7,342 bases of DNA from UBA1189 sp045660385 (lineage in GTDB: Bacteria; Bacteroidota; Bacteroidia; Bacteroidales; Bacteroidaceae), in assembly GCA_045660385.1 (NCBI GenBank), contig JAZRDT010000026.1:1-7342 (forward strand), in the 5' to 3' direction. Below the pieces are notes generated by a model. It saw only the letters and a program-made list of their open reading frames with translations, searched no databases and had not been told where the DNA came from. Within the stretch, counting starts at the first letter, position 1, and each line of letters starts with the position of its first letter. Shown here piece after piece: positions 6,853 through 7,342 of the stretch. Both the position numbers and the translations under genes were made by a program.

Positions 6853-6860
6853 CAAAGTTA
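6853..6860 (-). promoter_or_regulatory. -7 promoter element of recA
   Basis: On the minus strand, TAACTTTG (6860-6853) is an exact match to the Bacteroidetes -7 consensus TAnnTTTG, placing the transcription start near 6846. The -33 position (about 6880-6884) has no clear TTTG. The dyad at 6887-6914 lies just upstream of that position, where an activator or repressor could bind. Confidence 0.6.
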
Positions 6861-6886
6861 CGTACTTTTTCTGAATTGTACACTAT

Positions 6887-6914
6887 TGGCAGAGGAAAAA
6901 AGTTTTTTCTGCCA
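6887..6914. repeat. Imperfect dyad with TGGCAGA arms upstream of recA
   Basis: TGGCAGA (6887-6893) and its exact reverse complement TCTGCCA (6908-6914) flank a purine-rich then T-rich centre that also pairs. As RNA this gives a 12-bp stem with two G-U pairs and a four-base loop. It lies between divergent genes, so it is not an ordinary gene-end terminator. Read on the minus strand it begins just upstream of the recA -33 position. It may be a DNA operator. Its function is unknown. Confidence 0.5.
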
Positions 6915-6943
6915 TCATGTCACGATATGTGTCATGCCATTAT

Positions 6944-6978
6944 CAATTTTCAATTTTCAATTTTCAATTTTTAATTTT
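6944..6978 (+). repeat. Short tandem repeat (CAATTTT), four exact copies plus one variant
   Basis: Four perfect copies of CAATTTT run without gaps at 6944-6971, followed by TAATTTT at 6972-6978. The variant copy plus the next G forms TAATTTTG, an exact TAnnTTTG match at 6972-6979, so the array runs directly into a candidate dnaK promoter. Simple arrays of this kind can gain or lose units by slippage. Confidence 0.9.
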
Positions 6979-6992
6979 GGCACGCCATTTGT
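6972..6992 (+). promoter_or_regulatory. Candidate dnaK promoter: TAnnTTTG overlapping a sigma-54-like element
   Basis: Two readings overlap. TAATTTTG (6972-6979) matches the Bacteroidetes -7 element. TGGCACG (6978-6984), four bases and TTGT (6989-6992) closely resemble the sigma-54 pattern TGGCACG-N4-TTGC, with GG and the -12 dinucleotide spaced by 10 bases but GT in place of GC. The first would start transcription near 6986 and the second near 7003. The sequence does not decide which is used. Confidence 0.45.
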
Positions 6993-7004
6993 CCTATATA
7001 TCAT

Positions 7005-7053
7005 CGCAAGGCAGCGGCACTAAAAAAGATTAACCGTCGAACAAAGCCTTGCG
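7005..7053 (+). other. Possible stem-loop in the dnaK leader RNA
   Basis: CGCAAGGC (7005-7012) and its exact reverse complement GCCTTGCG (7046-7053) could form an 8-bp GC-rich stem around a 33-base A-rich loop, with one added G-U pair outside. The stem would sit near the 5' end of the dnaK transcript and about 43 bases before the start codon. It does not cover the translation start. It may stabilise the mRNA or be a protein-binding dyad in DNA. Confidence 0.4.
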
Positions 7054-7096
7054 GAAGTAAGTTTAGAATATTAACAATTAAAAAAAGAATAAGAAA

Positions 7097-7342
7097 ATGG
7101 GAAAGATTATTGGTATTGACTTAGGTACAACCAACTCATGTGTTGCAGTATTTGAAGGTAACGAACCCGTCGTTATCGCTAACAGCGAAGGCAAGCGCAC
7201 CACTCCTTCAGTGGTAGCATTCGTTGACGGTGGCGAGCGCAAGGTGGGCGACCCCGCTAAGCGTCAGGCTATCACCAACCCCAAGCGCACCATCTACTCT
7301 ATCAAGCGTTTCATGGGTGAGACTTGGGATCAGGTACAGAAA
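7097..7342 (+). CDS. dnaK: Chaperone DnaK (Hsp70), N-terminal 82 residues (cut by window edge)
   Basis: The frame from the ATG at 7097 stays open for 82 codons to the right edge and reads as the start of the Hsp70 ATPase domain. IGIDLGTTNSCVAV (5-18) is the phosphate-1 motif. It is followed by NSEGKRTTPSVVAF (29-42), the GDPAKRQA segment (51-58) and NPKRTIYSIKRFMG (61-74), which includes the catalytic-region Lys70. DnaK folds and refolds proteins with DnaJ and GrpE in the cytoplasm. The start is fixed by the canonical N-terminus and is preceded by an A-rich stretch without a Shine-Dalgarno sequence. No CIRCE element (TTAGCACTC with its inverted repeat) is present upstream, so HrcA control at this locus is unlikely. 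The gene is divergent from recA. Confidence 0.98.
   Translation, partial: MGKIIGIDLGTTNSCVAVFEGNEPVVIANSEGKRTTPSVVAFVDGGERKVGDPAKRQAITNPKRTIYSIKRFMGETWDQVQK

Noticed and set aside
6858..6881. GTAC-N12-GTAC as a possible LexA-type SOS box upstream of recA
   Set aside because: It matches no LexA consensus I know, and four-base palindromic arms at this spacing are weak evidence.
6783..6974. Plus-strand short frame between recA and dnaK
   Set aside because: It begins inside recA in antisense, and its hydrophobic look comes from AT-rich intergenic sequence and the heptamer repeat.
6817..7096. CIRCE element for HrcA control of dnaK
   Set aside because: I searched by eye for TTAGCACTC and GAGTGCTAA upstream of dnaK and found neither.

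Overview
The window looks like chromosomal DNA from a Bacteroidales bacterium, most likely a Prevotella-like member of the Prevotellaceae. Three things point there: the RecA and DnaK sequences, several intergenic matches to the Bacteroidetes -7 promoter element TAnnTTTG, and the absence of Shine-Dalgarno sequences before most starts. The genus is an inference from protein appearance, not from a search.

Layout. Positions 1-2443 (minus strand) hold a compact sialic-acid catabolic operon read right to left: N-acetylneuraminate lyase (1526-2443), an AGE/RnBP-type N-acylglucosamine 2-epimerase (335-1504), and the start of a secreted NanM-like kelch mutarotase (1-326, running off the left edge). 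A 198-bp divergent promoter region (2444-2641) separates the operon from a plus-strand gene for a 734-residue left-handed beta-helix protein of the uncharacterised DUF4954 type (2642-4846). That gene converges on nagB, glucosamine-6-phosphate deaminase (minus, 4960-5751), with two hairpins between them. recA (minus, 5797-6816) lies 45 bp upstream of nagB on the same strand. A 280-bp divergent region (6817-7096) with several repeats and dyads then leads to dnaK (plus, from 7097, cut at the right edge).

How the genes work together. NanM-like mutarotase, lyase and epimerase would take Neu5Ac to ManNAc plus pyruvate and then to GlcNAc without phosphorylating ManNAc. This is the route described for Bacteroides fragilis. 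After a ROK-type kinase and NagA, neither of which is in this window, NagB would deliver fructose-6-phosphate and ammonia. The first and last catabolic steps therefore flank the DUF4954 gene, which makes that gene the best candidate here for an undescribed function, possibly tied to amino-sugar metabolism. recA and dnaK are housekeeping genes. Their shared intergenic region holds the most unexplained non-coding structure: a heptamer repeat, a sigma-54-like element overlapping a TAnnTTTG element, a leader hairpin and a long dyad. I see no tRNA, rRNA, CRISPR array, insertion sequence or phage gene.
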